From NCBI RefSeq assembly GCF_032842345.1, contig NZ_WBKO01000001.1:186001-250000 (forward strand): DNA of 64,000 bases, read 5' to 3'. This DNA is from Methanoculleus caldifontis (GTDB taxonomy: Archaea; Halobacteriota; Methanomicrobia; Methanomicrobiales; Methanoculleaceae). The position numbers and the translations under genes are program-made. This document shows positions 54,648 through 63,942 of this stretch, piece after piece (positions within the stretch are counted from its first letter, which is position 1; every line of letters begins with the position of its first letter). Under the pieces are notes generated by a model. That model was not told the origin of the DNA. It worked only from the letters and a program-made list of their open reading frames with translations, and ran no database searches.

Positions 54648-54727
54648 AGGGGCCATCCCTGGCAACGATCTCCGATACCCTGGACATCCCTTGCAGGAAA
54701 CCGCACACACCCACGCAAACCTTCATC

Positions 54728-54747
54728 AGGTAAACCCGAGTATACCT
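54728..54747. promoter_or_regulatory. Candidate operator of the toxin-antitoxin pair
   Basis: Inverted repeat AGGTA-N10-TACCT lies 5-24 bases before the antitoxin ATG at 54752 and overlaps the probable promoter, a usual place for autoregulation by an antitoxin. Confidence 0.45.
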
Positions 54748-54751
54748 CAGT

Positions 54752-54985
54752 ATGGCAAGCACCACCATCAAGATCGACGTAGAACTCAGGGACCGGCTCA
54801 ACGCCCTGAAGGTCCATCCCCGGGAGTCGTACAACGAAGTGATCGAGCGTCTGGTCGAGATAGCGATCGACGAAGAGCCGCTCAGCGAAGAGACGATCCG
54901 GCGAATCGAGGAATCGCTTGAGGATCTCAGGGCCGGACGAGTCTACACCTTAGAGGAGGTCATGGCGGAGCTGAAGGAGGAATGA
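54752..54985 (+). CDS. Antitoxin of RelB/VapB type
   Basis: A 77-residue protein with an N-terminal ribbon-helix-helix-like region (TTIKIDVELRDRLNALK) and an acidic C-terminus that would bind the toxin. It is overlapped by the toxin gene (ATGA). The AGGTA-N10-TACCT inverted repeat just upstream suggests self-repression. Confidence 0.85.
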   Translation: MASTTIKIDVELRDRLNALKVHPRESYNEVIERLVEIAIDEEPLSEETIRRIEESLEDLRAGRVYTLEEVMAELKEE

Positions 54986-55254
54986 CCTACCGTGTGGTCA
55001 TCACAGCAGCGGCCCGTCACGATCTCAGGAGCATTCCAAGACCTATAGCAGTCAAGATAGGCGAAGAGATTGTATCACTCGCCGGCGAGACCGAGCCGAA
55101 GAAGCATCTCAAACGATTGAAGGGAGCGAGCAACCCCCCGTTCTATTCGCTCCGGATCGGGGATTACCGGGCGATCCTCTCGATCATAGACGACCTCCTG
55201 GTGATCCATGTTATCGCGGTCGGACACCGGAGCAAGGTGTACCGGAGGTTCTGA
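54982..55254 (+). CDS. RelE/ParE-family toxin
   Basis: A 90-residue protein with the RelE fold signature: YRVVITAAARHDLRSI, LRIGDYRAILSI and a C-terminal HVIAVGHRSKVYRRF. RelE-type toxins cleave mRNA at ribosomes; ParE types act on gyrase. It overlaps the antitoxin gene by four bases. Confidence 0.88.
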   Translation: MTYRVVITAAARHDLRSIPRPIAVKIGEEIVSLAGETEPKKHLKRLKGASNPPFYSLRIGDYRAILSIIDDLLVIHVIAVGHRSKVYRRF

Positions 55255-55394
55255 ACGTGGGTGGAACCGTCGGAGAGCACGATCATTCCCTGCCGGGAAG
55301 ACCGGTGACCGCATGGAAGAACCGAATCCCCCACCCCAAACCCCCACGGTTTATCACCCGCCGCTCCCAATACCTACGAGCGAGAGGCTACACC

Positions 55395-56213
55395 ATGGAG
55401 ATCGCGTTCACCAAACTGCAGGGAAACGGCAACGACTTTATTCTGATTGACGAATTCGAACAGGAAGCCATCCCCGAGGAGATGAAGGGAGGATTCGCGG
55501 CAATCTACTGCGACCGCCGGTTCGGCATCGGCGCCGACGGCGTCCTCTTCCTCCAGGCATCCGAGACGGCGGACGTCCGGATGCGGCTTTTGCAGCCCGA
55601 CGAGAGCGAGGCCGATATGTGCGGGAACGGCATCAGGTGCCTCGCGAAGTACGCCTACGACGCCGGCTACGTCAAGGAGTCCTGCTCGGTCGAGACCGGG
55701 GCCGGGATCGTCTCCGTGACGATGGGCTACGCGGAGGACGAGTTCACCGCGACGATCACGATGCCAGAACCGAAATTCGAGCGGAGCGGCATCCCGGCAA
55801 CCGGGAACGGCGAGTACAAGGAAGAGATCCGCGGTTTCACCGTCTACGCCGCAAACACCGGTGTCCCCCACGCGGTCGTCTTCGTCAAAGAGATCGGCGC
55901 CGTCGATATCGCCGTCGTCGGCCCGGCCATCCGGAACCACCCCTCATTCCCCGAGGGTGCGAACGTCAACTTCGTCGAAGAGGCCGGCGACGGCACGCTC
56001 CGGATACGGACGTTCGAGCGCGGCGTCGAGGACGAGACCTTCAGCTGCGGCACCGGCGCGACCGCGTCCGCCGCGGTCGCCCATCACCTCGGCAAAACAG
56101 GGGACGCGGTGAGGGTCGAGACGAAAGGCGGCCCGCTCGTCATCCGCATCAGCGAGGCCGTCACGATGGAAGGCCCCGCCGAGACGGTCTTTGGCGGCGT
56201 TATACTGTTCTGA
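55395..56213 (+). CDS. dapF: Diaminopimelate epimerase
   Basis: A 272-residue enzyme that converts LL- to meso-diaminopimelate in lysine synthesis. The two catalytic Cys are visible: C76 in MCGNGIRC and C218 in SCGTGATAS. The start MEIAFTKLQGNGNDF is the conserved N-terminus; the longer open frame upstream is not. Its last 14 bases overlap the convergent radB gene. Confidence 0.95.
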   Translation: MEIAFTKLQGNGNDFILIDEFEQEAIPEEMKGGFAAIYCDRRFGIGADGVLFLQASETADVRMRLLQPDESEADMCGNGIRCLAKYAYDAGYVKESCSVETGAGIVSVTMGYAEDEFTATITMPEPKFERSGIPATGNGEYKEEIRGFTVYAANTGVPHAVVFVKEIGAVDIAVVGPAIRNHPSFPEGANVNFVEEAGDGTLRIRTFERGVEDETFSCGTGATASAAVAHHLGKTGDAVRVETKGGPLVIRISEAVTMEGPAETVFGGVILF

Positions 56214-56880
56214 TCCCGTCCTCGGTGATCACAAAATCGAACGAGAGGCCTTCCGGCCGGGACCGGTGCTTCCGGAGCATCGCCCGCCGGACACCGCCGT
56301 CCTTCTTTTCGAGCCTGATGATGGCCTTTGAGAGGTGTTCGAGCGCCGTCCCGCCGAGCCCCGCCACCCGGTCCCGCTCCACGTCCATGTAGATCTGGTT
56401 CGTGATCAGGGCCGGGATGTCGTACTTCTTCGCGAGGCCGAGGAGCTTGATCATGTGGTGCGAGAGCCGCCGCAGCGCCTCACGGCCGAGATCGAGCTCG
56501 GTCCGGTAGAGGGCGGTCGCCGAGTCCATCACGACCAGATCGACGGGATTGCCGTCCCGCTTCCTGAGCAGCCCCTCCGCGTCGGCGAGCATCGTCCCCT
56601 GCTGGGCGAAGTCGAGCGGCTCGAAGAGGTAGAGCCGGTCGGCGAACTCCGCGGCACGCCCCCCGGCGACCTGGGTGAACCGCTCGACCGAGAAGCCCTC
56701 GGTGTCGATGTAGACGACCGAGTTCCCTGCCCGGAGGGAGGCGACCGCCGCCATCTGGCAGAAGGTGCTCTTGCCGCTCGCGGGCTCACCGTAGATCTGG
56801 GTGATCGTCCGCCGCTCGAGCCCGCCGCCCAGCAGGTCGTCGAGGGCCGGATTTCCCGTGCTGACCCTGTCCTGCTTCAT
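56200..56880 (-). CDS. radB: DNA repair and recombination protein RadB
   Basis: A 226-residue RecA-like ATPase without the N-terminal helix-hairpin-helix of RadA. It has Walker A GEPASGKST (31-39), Walker B LVVMDSATALYR and a short C-terminal arm. RadB is a euryarchaeal RadA paralogue. The start MKQDRVSTGNPALDDL is conserved; it overlaps the larC stop by four bases, so the genes are coupled. Confidence 0.94.
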   Translation of the reverse strand: MKQDRVSTGNPALDDLLGGGLERRTITQIYGEPASGKSTFCQMAAVASLRAGNSVVYIDTEGFSVERFTQVAGGRAAEFADRLYLFEPLDFAQQGTMLADAEGLLRKRDGNPVDLVVMDSATALYRTELDLGREALRRLSHHMIKLLGLAKKYDIPALITNQIYMDVERDRVAGLGGTALEHLSKAIIRLEKKDGGVRRAMLRKHRSRPEGLSFDFVITEDGIRTV

Positions 56881-58070
56881 GGTTCGAGCACACCCCGCTC
56901 GATGAAGATCCGGCGTGCAGCCGCTTCGACCGCCCCGGTGACCTCCCTGAGGGGGACACCGAGGTCGCGGGCAGAGGCCGCCGCCTGCTCGTACTCCGCC
57001 TTGAAGGAGGCGATCTTCCCACCGCACCAGCCGCATTTGACGTCGATCGTCAGTTCCCGGCCCCGGAGGGTCACCGTGACCGGCTCGATCGTCCGCTCGG
57101 CTACGGCCCGGTGGACCATCGGGATGCAGCGGATCCCGAGCGTGCCGAGCTCGGCGGCCATCACGCCTATAAGATTGTCAGTCGCGTCGGGCCGGCAGAT
57201 TACCCGGACGAGGTGGCCGCTCCGCCCCTTCTTCATCACCACCGGAATGGCGCTTGCGTCCCGTGCCCCCTCCTCCATCAGGCGGCCGATCGTGTAGGCG
57301 AGGGCCTCCCCGGTGACGTCGTCGACGTTCGTCTCGAGGATGTCGATGCGGTCGCCGTGGCCCCGCTCCTCCGTCGCAACGAGCATCGAGCGGAGGACGT
57401 TCGGCCGTCCCGGCGGGTCGCGGCTCCCGGCCCCGTAGCCGACTGCCCGGATGGTCGCCGGGCCGAGGTCTTCGGGCCGGACCGTCGAGAACTCTGCGAG
57501 GAGCGCCGCCCCCGTCGGGGTGCAGAGCTCCCGCTCCTCGTTGCCGGGAACCGTCCGGAGGTCCGATGCTGCAAGGATCGCCACGGTCGCCGGGGCCGGT
57601 ATGGGGAAGGTGCCGTGGGCACCGACCGCGAATCCCCTCCCGAGAGCGACCGGGTGGACGGCGACCCCCCCGACGCCGAGGGCGTGAAGGGCGGTGCAGG
57701 CCCCCACCACGTCGGCGACGGCGTCGTCCGCACCCACCTCGTGGAAGTGGGCCCCCGGCCCGTGGATGCTCTCCTCGGCCCGGTGTATCCGGAGAAAGAC
57801 CCGCCGGGCCATCTCCCGTGCCGGGGCGGGTGCATCGCTCCCGGCCACCCGGTCGAGCACCTCCTCGAGGGTGCGGTGCTCGACCGGGGCATGCGCTCTC
57901 ACCCGGACTGCCCGGATCCCGGAGCGGTCCACCCGCTCTATCGTCGGCTCGCCGACGACCGAACGCATCGCTGCCCGCACAAGACCTTCATCGGCCCCCA
58001 GATCGAGGAGAGAACCGATGATCATGTCGCCTGCGGCACCGTTGAACGGGTCGAAGAGAAGTGTGTTCAT
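56877..58070 (-). CDS. larC: Nickel pincer cofactor biosynthesis protein LarC
   Basis: A 397-residue LarC. The N-terminus MNTLLFDPFNGAAGDM, HFHEVGADDAVADVVG and TNVDDVTGEAL with VMKKGRSGHLVRVIC are characteristic. LarC inserts Ni into the sulphur-bearing pyridinium of the lactate-racemase type cofactor. No larB/larE is next to it, and the use of the cofactor in this methanogen is unknown. It overlaps radB and is divergent from the CDC48 gene. Confidence 0.93.
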   Translation of the reverse strand: MNTLLFDPFNGAAGDMIIGSLLDLGADEGLVRAAMRSVVGEPTIERVDRSGIRAVRVRAHAPVEHRTLEEVLDRVAGSDAPAPAREMARRVFLRIHRAEESIHGPGAHFHEVGADDAVADVVGACTALHALGVGGVAVHPVALGRGFAVGAHGTFPIPAPATVAILAASDLRTVPGNEERELCTPTGAALLAEFSTVRPEDLGPATIRAVGYGAGSRDPPGRPNVLRSMLVATEERGHGDRIDILETNVDDVTGEALAYTIGRLMEEGARDASAIPVVMKKGRSGHLVRVICRPDATDNLIGVMAAELGTLGIRCIPMVHRAVAERTIEPVTVTLRGRELTIDVKCGWCGGKIASFKAEYEQAAASARDLGVPLREVTGAVEAAARRIFIERGVLEP

Positions 58071-58082
58071 GCGCCTCCAGTA

Positions 58083-58107
58083 CTTATAAATCCCCGGAAT
58101 ATAAGAA
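58083..58107. promoter_or_regulatory. Divergent promoter of larC-radB and the CDC48 gene
   Basis: CTTATAAATCC at 58083 lies about 27-34 bases before the CDC48 start at 58117. On the other strand CTTATATTCC at about 58098-58107 lies about 28-37 bases before the larC start at 58070. Both transcripts would be leaderless and the two boxes are face to face. Confidence 0.5.
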
Positions 58108-58116
58108 CTAGAGGTA

Positions 58117-60534
58117 ATGCCCGAGATATACTTGAAGGTAGATAGCGCTTATCCGGAGGATCAGGGAGCAGGCAAGGCACGGCTTGACCCTGACACCATG
58201 CTGCAGCTCAGGCTCAGCCCCGGGGATCTGGTGGCTATCGAAGGCAAACGTCGCACCGTGGCCAAGGTCTGGCGTGCCATGGTGAACGACTGGCACCAGG
58301 GTAAGGTCCGCATCGATAATTTTACCCGGCTCAACACCGGTGCCAGCATCGGGGACCGGGTGAAGATCAAGACGCTGGACGAGGAGGTCGAGGCAAAAAG
58401 GGTCGTGCTTGCCCCCCCCGAAGACCTCCCCAAGCAGCTGCCCATCAATTACAGCAGCGTCGTCAACAAGCTGATCGACTTTCCCGTGGTGAAGAACGAC
58501 TCCGTGCCGATCCAGGCGGGGCTCCCGTTCATGCAGCCCCAGCTCGTCGCGTTCAAGGCGGTGGTGGTCGAGCCGGAGAACGCCGTGATCATCACGAAGA
58601 ACACGAAGGTCGAGTTCTCCGAGAAGCCGGCAGCAGGATTCGAGGGTGTCAAGAGGATCAGCTACGAGGACATCGGCGGCCTGAAGGGCGAACTGCAGCG
58701 TGTCCGCGAGACGATCGAGCTCCCCATGCGCCACCCGGAGATCTTCCGGACGCTCGGTATCGAGCCGCCGAAGGGCGTCCTCCTCTACGGCCCGCCGGGG
58801 ACGGGAAAGACCCTGATCGCAAAGGCGGTCGCGAGCGAGAGCGGGGCCCACTTCATCTCGATCGCGGGACCCGAAGTGATCTCGAAGTACTACGGCGAGT
58901 CCGAGCAGCGGCTCCGCGAGGTCTTTGAGGACGCACGGCAGCATGCGCCGGCGATCATCTTCATCGACGAGCTCGACTCGATCGCCCCCCGGCGCGAAGA
59001 GGTGACCGGGGAGGTCGAGCGGCGGGTGGTGGCCCAGCTCCTGACGATGATGGACGGGCTCGAGGAGCGGGGGCAGGTCGTGGTGATCGGGGCCACGAAC
59101 CGGCTCGACGCGATCGACCCCGCCCTCAGGCGACCGGGCCGGTTCGACCGGGAGATCGAGATCGGGGTCCCGCCGGAGGACGACCGGGTCCAGGTGCTCC
59201 ACATCCACACCCGCGGGATGCCGCTCGCGGTCGACGTGGATATCGCCTCGATAGCCCAGCAGACCCACGGGTTCGTCGGGGCCGACCTTGCCGCCCTCGC
59301 CCGCGAGGCGGCGATCAAGGCGCTGCGGCGCTACCTCCCCGAGATCGACCTCGAGGCCGAGGAGATCCCCCCCGAGATCCTCGACAAGATGGAGGTCCAG
59401 GGCAAGGACTTCCGCGACGCCCTCCGCGACGTGGGGCCGAGCGCCATGCGGGAGATCCTGCTCGAGGTGCCCCACACCACCTGGGGAGACGTGGGCGGCC
59501 TTGAGGATGCGAAGCAGGACATCCGCGAGGCGGTGGAGTACCCGCTCACCCAGCGGGACCGGTTCGAGGACCTCGGCATCCAGCCCCCGAAGGGCGTCCT
59601 CCTCTATGGTCCGCCGGGAACAGGCAAGACCCTGATCGCGAAGGCGGTCGCAACCGAGACCGGGGCGAACTTCGTGCCGGTCAAGGGTCCCCAGCTCCTC
59701 TCCAAGTGGGTCGGCGAGAGCGAGCGGGCGGTCCGCGAGGTCTTCAAGAAGGCCCGGCAGGTGGCGCCGTCCATCATCTTCTTCGATGAACTGGACGCGC
59801 TTGCCACCGCTCGCGGCGGCGGGTCCGAGTCGCACGTCATCGAGAGCGTCTTAAACCAGATCCTGACCGAGATCGACGGGCTTGAGGAACTCAGGGGCGT
59901 CGTGGTGATGGGAGCGACCAACCGGCCGGATATGGTCGACCCGGCGCTTCTCCGGCCCGGCCGGTTCGACCGGCTCGTCTACATCGGCGAGCCCGGCCGG
60001 ATGGACCGTGAGAGGATCCTCTCCATCCACACGCGGTATATGCCGCTCGAGGGCTCCACGATGGAGGAACTCGTGGCGATGACCGAAGGGCTCACAGAGA
60101 CCGGGATCGAGGACATGATCCTCAGTGTCGGGGCCAACCGCCGTGTGAGCGTCGAGGACGTGAGGCAGCAGCGTGCCGCGGTCGCGACGGACGGCGGCGA
60201 GGGCCTCCCCCGCTACCTCCGGAGGAAGAGGATCGTCGACCTCCTCGGCCAGCAGAAGATGACCCTCGACGACCCCGCACGGGACCGGCTCATGAGCACG
60301 ATCGCGGCCGAGACCGAGGGATTCGTCGGGTCGGACCTCGAGGCGCTCTGCCGCGAGGCGGCCATGCTCGCGATGCGGGAGGGCGTCGCGGTCGTGAACC
60401 AGACGCACTTCGACCGGGCCAAGGAGAAGGTGCACGCGACGATGAACGAGCGGCTGCGGCAGTACTACGGGAAGGTGCAGCAGCACTTCAAGGGCGGGCT
60501 GCCGAAGGAAGTCCAGCCGCTGGAGTACCAGTAA
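58117..60534 (+). CDS. AAA ATPase of the CDC48/VAT family
   Basis: An 805-residue unfoldase. The N-terminal double-psi barrel (1-~95) and 4-stranded domain (~100-175) precede two AAA rings. D1 Walker A GPPGTGKT near 227 and Walker [15 protein letters not shown] near 286; D2 Walker A GPPGTGKT near 500 and Walker [15 protein letters not shown]. Arg fingers in RRPGRFDRE and LRPGRFDR are intact. It unfolds proteins for the proteasome and other routes. The extreme C-terminus EYQ is a poor proteasome-docking tail. A hairpin-T-run terminator follows. Confidence 0.96.
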   Translation: MPEIYLKVDSAYPEDQGAGKARLDPDTMLQLRLSPGDLVAIEGKRRTVAKVWRAMVNDWHQGKVRIDNFTRLNTGASIGDRVKIKTLDEEVEAKRVVLAPPEDLPKQLPINYSSVVNKLIDFPVVKNDSVPIQAGLPFMQPQLVAFKAVVVEPENAVIITKNTKVEFSEKPAAGFEGVKRISYEDIGGLKGELQRVRETIELPMRHPEIFRTLGIEPPKGVLLYGPPGTGKTLIAKAVASESGAHFISIAGPEVISKYYGESEQRLREVFEDARQHAPAIIFIDELDSIAPRREEVTGEVERRVVAQLLTMMDGLEERGQVVVIGATNRLDAIDPALRRPGRFDREIEIGVPPEDDRVQVLHIHTRGMPLAVDVDIASIAQQTHGFVGADLAALAREAAIKALRRYLPEIDLEAEEIPPEILDKMEVQGKDFRDALRDVGPSAMREILLEVPHTTWGDVGGLEDAKQDIREAVEYPLTQRDRFEDLGIQPPKGVLLYGPPGTGKTLIAKAVATETGANFVPVKGPQLLSKWVGESERAVREVFKKARQVAPSIIFFDELDALATARGGGSESHVIESVLNQILTEIDGLEELRGVVVMGATNRPDMVDPALLRPGRFDRLVYIGEPGRMDRERILSIHTRYMPLEGSTMEELVAMTEGLTETGIEDMILSVGANRRVSVEDVRQQRAAVATDGGEGLPRYLRRKRIVDLLGQQKMTLDDPARDRLMSTIAAETEGFVGSDLEALCREAAMLAMREGVAVVNQTHFDRAKEKVHATMNERLRQYYGKVQQHFKGGLPKEVQPLEYQ

Positions 60535-60543
60535 GCGGATATT

Positions 60544-60573
60544 CCGGGGAGTTTCCCCGGAGAACTCTTTTTT
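60544..60573 (+). terminator. Hairpin plus T-run terminator after the CDC48 gene
   Basis: CCGGGGA-GTT-TCCCCGG makes a perfect 7-base stem at 60544-60560; a six-T run follows at 60568-60573. It is 10 bases behind the stop codon. Confidence 0.65.
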
Positions 60574-60611
60574 ATACGGGAACCATCCCGCCTCTTCCGG
60601 CCCGGAGTAAT

Positions 60612-60704
60612 CTCACGCAAAGGCTCACGCGAAGCCGCGAAGCCGCGAAAGGGGTTACAGGTGACAGGTCCCGGACTTCGCGCATTTCGCGGCTTCGCGT
60701 GAGG
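60612..60704. repeat. Dispersed inverted repeat, CGCGAAGC family (copy D)
   Basis: Left arm CTCACGCGAAGCCGCGAAG at ~60623 and right arm TTCGCGGCTTCGCGTGAG at 60686-60703 are complementary over 18 bases. It lies between the convergent CDC48 and S41 peptidase genes. Confidence 0.75.
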
Positions 60705-60718
60705 ATTCCTTCTAACCC

Positions 60719-62377
60719 TCACCGCCGGCCGAACCAGACCGCGAGGCCCATAAGCGCCGCGAGCGGCACTACCCACCCGGCCGCCGCCCGGGTCGGCACC
60801 GCCGAAGGCTCCGCGGTCGTGCTCTCCGCCTGCGTCCATATCCAGTCGACCGCATACGAGAGCTGGACGTCCTCCCCGGCCATCGCCCGCGCCAGGGTCT
60901 CCTCGTCGAGCGGCACCCGGACCGTCGGGGCGACCCCGCCGAGCAGGGACGCGTTGCTGTCCACCTGAATACTCCCACTCTCATCGAGCGACGAGCCCGT
61001 CGGGAAGGCGGTCAGGATACCGAGGGGGAGCACCGGCCCCATCGACTCCATGCCGAACGCCCCGTTCGTCCCGTACCACGAGACGATCGCGCCCGTCCCG
61101 GACTCGGCAAAGACCTTCGGGAGCCCCTCGCCCGAGCTGATGGTGTAGGGGCTGACGAGGAGGGCGACCGGGCCCGTGTAGCGGTCGGGCCGGGGCTCCG
61201 TCCAGGACTCCCAGAGGACCGGGAACTCCCCGGTCCCGGGGTCGTAGGTGGTCCCGTACTCGTAGAAGACCGATCGGTTCACGAACCACCCGGCAAAAGC
61301 GGCGGCCAGGTTGTCGTCCCCGCCCATATTGTACCGGAGATCGACGACGACACCGGGCGCACCTTTCGCGATCGCGTCCTTCACCGCCGCCCTGAAGGGC
61401 TGGTAGACGTCATAAAACTCTTCGTAGACGGCGATGTAGGCGATGCCTCCCGGCAGGGTCCGGTAGGTCACGGTATCGTTCGTGATCATCGCCCTGCGAT
61501 CGGCCGACGATCCGGCCCCGATGTCGTTTACCTCGCGGCCGAGGAAGATGCTCGTCCGGGTGAGCGTGTCGTAGCCGTCGTCCGCCGCGGTCAGGTTGAT
61601 CGTGCGGGGGGCCGAGTCCGCCGGGCCGGCAATCCCGACGGTCGCGTTGGTCCCGACCGGCGCCCGGGTCAGGAACCGCAGCCTGTGGAGGAGGAAGCCC
61701 TCGGCGGTCGAGGGCTTGACCGGGGCCCAGATGATCGAGGTCGCGTTGATCGCCTCCCCGACCGGCCGGCCGTTCCAGGAGACCACCTCGTCGCCGAACC
61801 GGATCCCCGCCCGCTCCGCATCGCTCCCGTCTGCGACGTAGGCCACGATGACCCTGCCGGAGTCGAGCCCTGCGACGGCGAGCCCGTAGCCACCGCCGAT
61901 ATCGGCATACTTCGCCCCGAAATCATCGCGGGCGGCGGCCATGACGTGCCCGTCGGGAATGGCGTAGGCGAACTCGCGGAGCGTCCGGTAGTAGGAGGCG
62001 TTATCCCGGTTCCTCTCGGCCTCCGCGATCTCCGGCGCATATCTCGCATACAGCCCGCCCCAGTCGACGCCGCGCCACTCCGTGAAGGCGTAACGCTCTT
62101 CCATGTAGGCGCACGTCTCGCGGAAGGCGTCGCTCCAGGACATATTGCTGAAGTCGGGGACCTCTTCCGTCAGGTTGGCTATGATGGGCGCGTAAGACGC
62201 CATCATCTCCTCGTCGTAGGCCGTCTCGTTGTTTCGCTCGAACGGGATGGAGGCGTCCGCCCATACCATCCCGCACGAGTCGGTGTAGAGGCCAGCGGAT
62301 GCCGGCGCCACGAGAATGAGGAGCAGGAAGAGGACGGTCATCCCGGCCACCGTCCGGCTCAAAGGTTCGGTAAACAT
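60719..62377 (-). CDS. Exported S41-family peptidase with PDZ domain, membrane-anchored
   Basis: A 552-residue protein. It has an N-terminal signal sequence (residues ~10-30), a helical region, a PDZ-like domain (~170-230: GSDAERAGIRFGDEVVSWNGRPV) and an S41 peptidase core with the nucleophile region SPYTISSGEGLPKVF. The usual S41A Lys is not seen (GTNGAFG), so it looks like the S41B/IRBP-tricorn type. The C-terminus ends in a Pro-rich linker and a membrane helix (WVVPLAALMGLAVWFGRR). Start is ATG 62377; upstream codons to 62452 have no ribosome site. Confidence 0.82.
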   Translation of the reverse strand: MFTEPLSRTVAGMTVLFLLLILVAPASAGLYTDSCGMVWADASIPFERNNETAYDEEMMASYAPIIANLTEEVPDFSNMSWSDAFRETCAYMEERYAFTEWRGVDWGGLYARYAPEIAEAERNRDNASYYRTLREFAYAIPDGHVMAAARDDFGAKYADIGGGYGLAVAGLDSGRVIVAYVADGSDAERAGIRFGDEVVSWNGRPVGEAINATSIIWAPVKPSTAEGFLLHRLRFLTRAPVGTNATVGIAGPADSAPRTINLTAADDGYDTLTRTSIFLGREVNDIGAGSSADRRAMITNDTVTYRTLPGGIAYIAVYEEFYDVYQPFRAAVKDAIAKGAPGVVVDLRYNMGGDDNLAAAFAGWFVNRSVFYEYGTTYDPGTGEFPVLWESWTEPRPDRYTGPVALLVSPYTISSGEGLPKVFAESGTGAIVSWYGTNGAFGMESMGPVLPLGILTAFPTGSSLDESGSIQVDSNASLLGGVAPTVRVPLDEETLARAMAGEDVQLSYAVDWIWTQAESTTAEPSAVPTRAAAGWVVPLAALMGLAVWFGRR

Positions 62378-62462
62378 GATATTTCTCAGTGATTCATCTT
62401 CTCCGGCGGAATTTGGCCTTTGCGTTTCCTTCCGGGAGGTGCAGCCCGGCACCTCTTCCCCG

Positions 62463-63353
62463 TCAGGACTGCAACGGTTCCCTGCCGGCCGCGGAGGGCG
62501 ATCCCGCCCCTATTGACTCGACAATTCCCCGGAAATGCCAGCAGACCAGAGCAAGGAGGATGTAGACCGCCGCGGCCGCCCACCCGAACTCCCCGGTGAT
62601 CATCACCGACTCCGGGGTCTCCATCGTGAGGAGCGGGTAGAACTGCTGGATGAAGTAGTTCCAGAACCCGTGGAAGAGGACGGCCGGAAGAATGCTCCCC
62701 GACCGGAGACGGAGCCAGGCAAGGATGATCCCTGCGCCCATGACCGACGGGACGAAGACCGCGAGCGAGTACCAGAGCGGGCCCGCCCCGTGGTAGGTGG
62801 AGAAGACGATCAGGGGGAAGTGCCACACGGCCCAGATGGCGCTGGAGAGGAGAGCGAGTTTCGTAAACCCCATGAACTTCGCCATCTCCGGGACGAGGAG
62901 CCCGCGCCACCCGATCTCCTCTCCTGCGGCAGCGAAGAGGCTGAAGACGATCGAGACGAGAAAGACCGGGATGAATCCCGTGCTGAAGACCATTGCAGCC
63001 CCCTCATGATTAAACGACCCGATCCCGGTCGCCCAGACCGGGCCGAATATCAGGAGGCCGACGAGGATGGGGAGGAAGGCTGCGACCGCCAGCCACCGGC
63101 CCTCTCCCACCCGGAACCCGAATCCCCCCGGGTTACGCTGGAAGTAGAGCCGCGTTACGACGGCGGCGATGCCCGGACACCACATCGTGAAGACGGTGGA
63201 GAGGAGAAGCGCCTCCACCGCCGTGCTCCGGGTCGTAAAGAGCCAGCCGATACTGCTCAGGGCAAACGCAAGCACCAGAAAGACGATGACTTCCCGTCGC
63301 GCCGTCGACGGAGAGCGGGGGTCGTAAGGGTGCCCAGGAGCGGGGGATCTCAT
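62463..63353 (-). CDS. CPBP-family intramembrane protease
   Basis: A 296-residue protein with about eight hydrophobic segments. The ABI/CPBP motifs are EEIGWRGLLVPEM, HFPLIVF and HGFWNYF, giving the paired Glu, His and Asn ligands. Such proteins process membrane proteins or prenylated targets; the substrate is unknown. It lies 120 bases downstream of the acetyltransferase gene on the same strand, with a possible separate promoter. Confidence 0.88.
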   Translation of the reverse strand: MRSPAPGHPYDPRSPSTARREVIVFLVLAFALSSIGWLFTTRSTAVEALLLSTVFTMWCPGIAAVVTRLYFQRNPGGFGFRVGEGRWLAVAAFLPILVGLLIFGPVWATGIGSFNHEGAAMVFSTGFIPVFLVSIVFSLFAAAGEEIGWRGLLVPEMAKFMGFTKLALLSSAIWAVWHFPLIVFSTYHGAGPLWYSLAVFVPSVMGAGIILAWLRLRSGSILPAVLFHGFWNYFIQQFYPLLTMETPESVMITGEFGWAAAAVYILLALVCWHFRGIVESIGAGSPSAAGREPLQS

Positions 63354-63474
63354 GAATCACCGTCTCACGTGCGGGGCAATATACCTGCAGGTTTTGTTCC
63401 CGTCCGGTGTGCGCGTTCGCGGGCAAAAGGCGGCTGCCGGACGGTAGGAGTGCCCAACAGCGGAATTGTGAGGG

Positions 63475-63942
63475 CTATCGGCCGCTCGGCGGCGGATACG
63501 CGACGAGCCCCTCCTTGACGCCCCGGACAAACCCGGCCTTCTCGTAGAGCCGGAAGACGTTCGGGTCTTGCCGGCCGGTCAGGAGCATCACCTTGTAGCA
63601 GCCCTGCTCCCACGCATGGTCCAGCACATGGGCGAGGAGCGCCGTGCCGAACCCCCGGTTCCGGTGCTCACGATGAGTCACGACGTTCTCGATGAGCCCG
63701 TAGGGCCGTGCGCCCCGCGTGAGGTTCGGAAGAATATGTAAGACGCAGGTGGAGACGGGCACGCCCCCGTATTCGAGGATGAAGAGACGGGTCCGGGGGT
63801 CGGCGAGGATCTCCTGCCAGGCCTTCCGGAGCGCATGGTCGCCGGCTTCCTCGTCGGCGTCGTGCATATGCGTATAGAGGGAGAGGACGGCGTCGAGGTC
63901 CTCGAAGACGGCCGGGCGAACGAGCGGGGTAGCGCTCTGCAT
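63475..63942 (-). CDS. GNAT-family N-acetyltransferase
   Basis: A 155-residue GNAT protein. RPAVFEDLDAVLSLYTHMH is the N-terminal acceptor region; the acetyl-CoA motif reads VTHREHRNRGFGTALLAHVLDHA (R-x2-G-x-G/A). YGLIENVVTH precedes it. Substrate unknown. The start could be ATG 63942, or GTG 63984 if the upstream 14 residues are translated; the latter lacks a convincing site. Confidence 0.83.
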   Translation of the reverse strand: MQSATPLVRPAVFEDLDAVLSLYTHMHDADEEAGDHALRKAWQEILADPRTRLFILEYGGVPVSTCVLHILPNLTRGARPYGLIENVVTHREHRNRGFGTALLAHVLDHAWEQGCYKVMLLTGRQDPNVFRLYEKAGFVRGVKEGLVAYPPPSGR

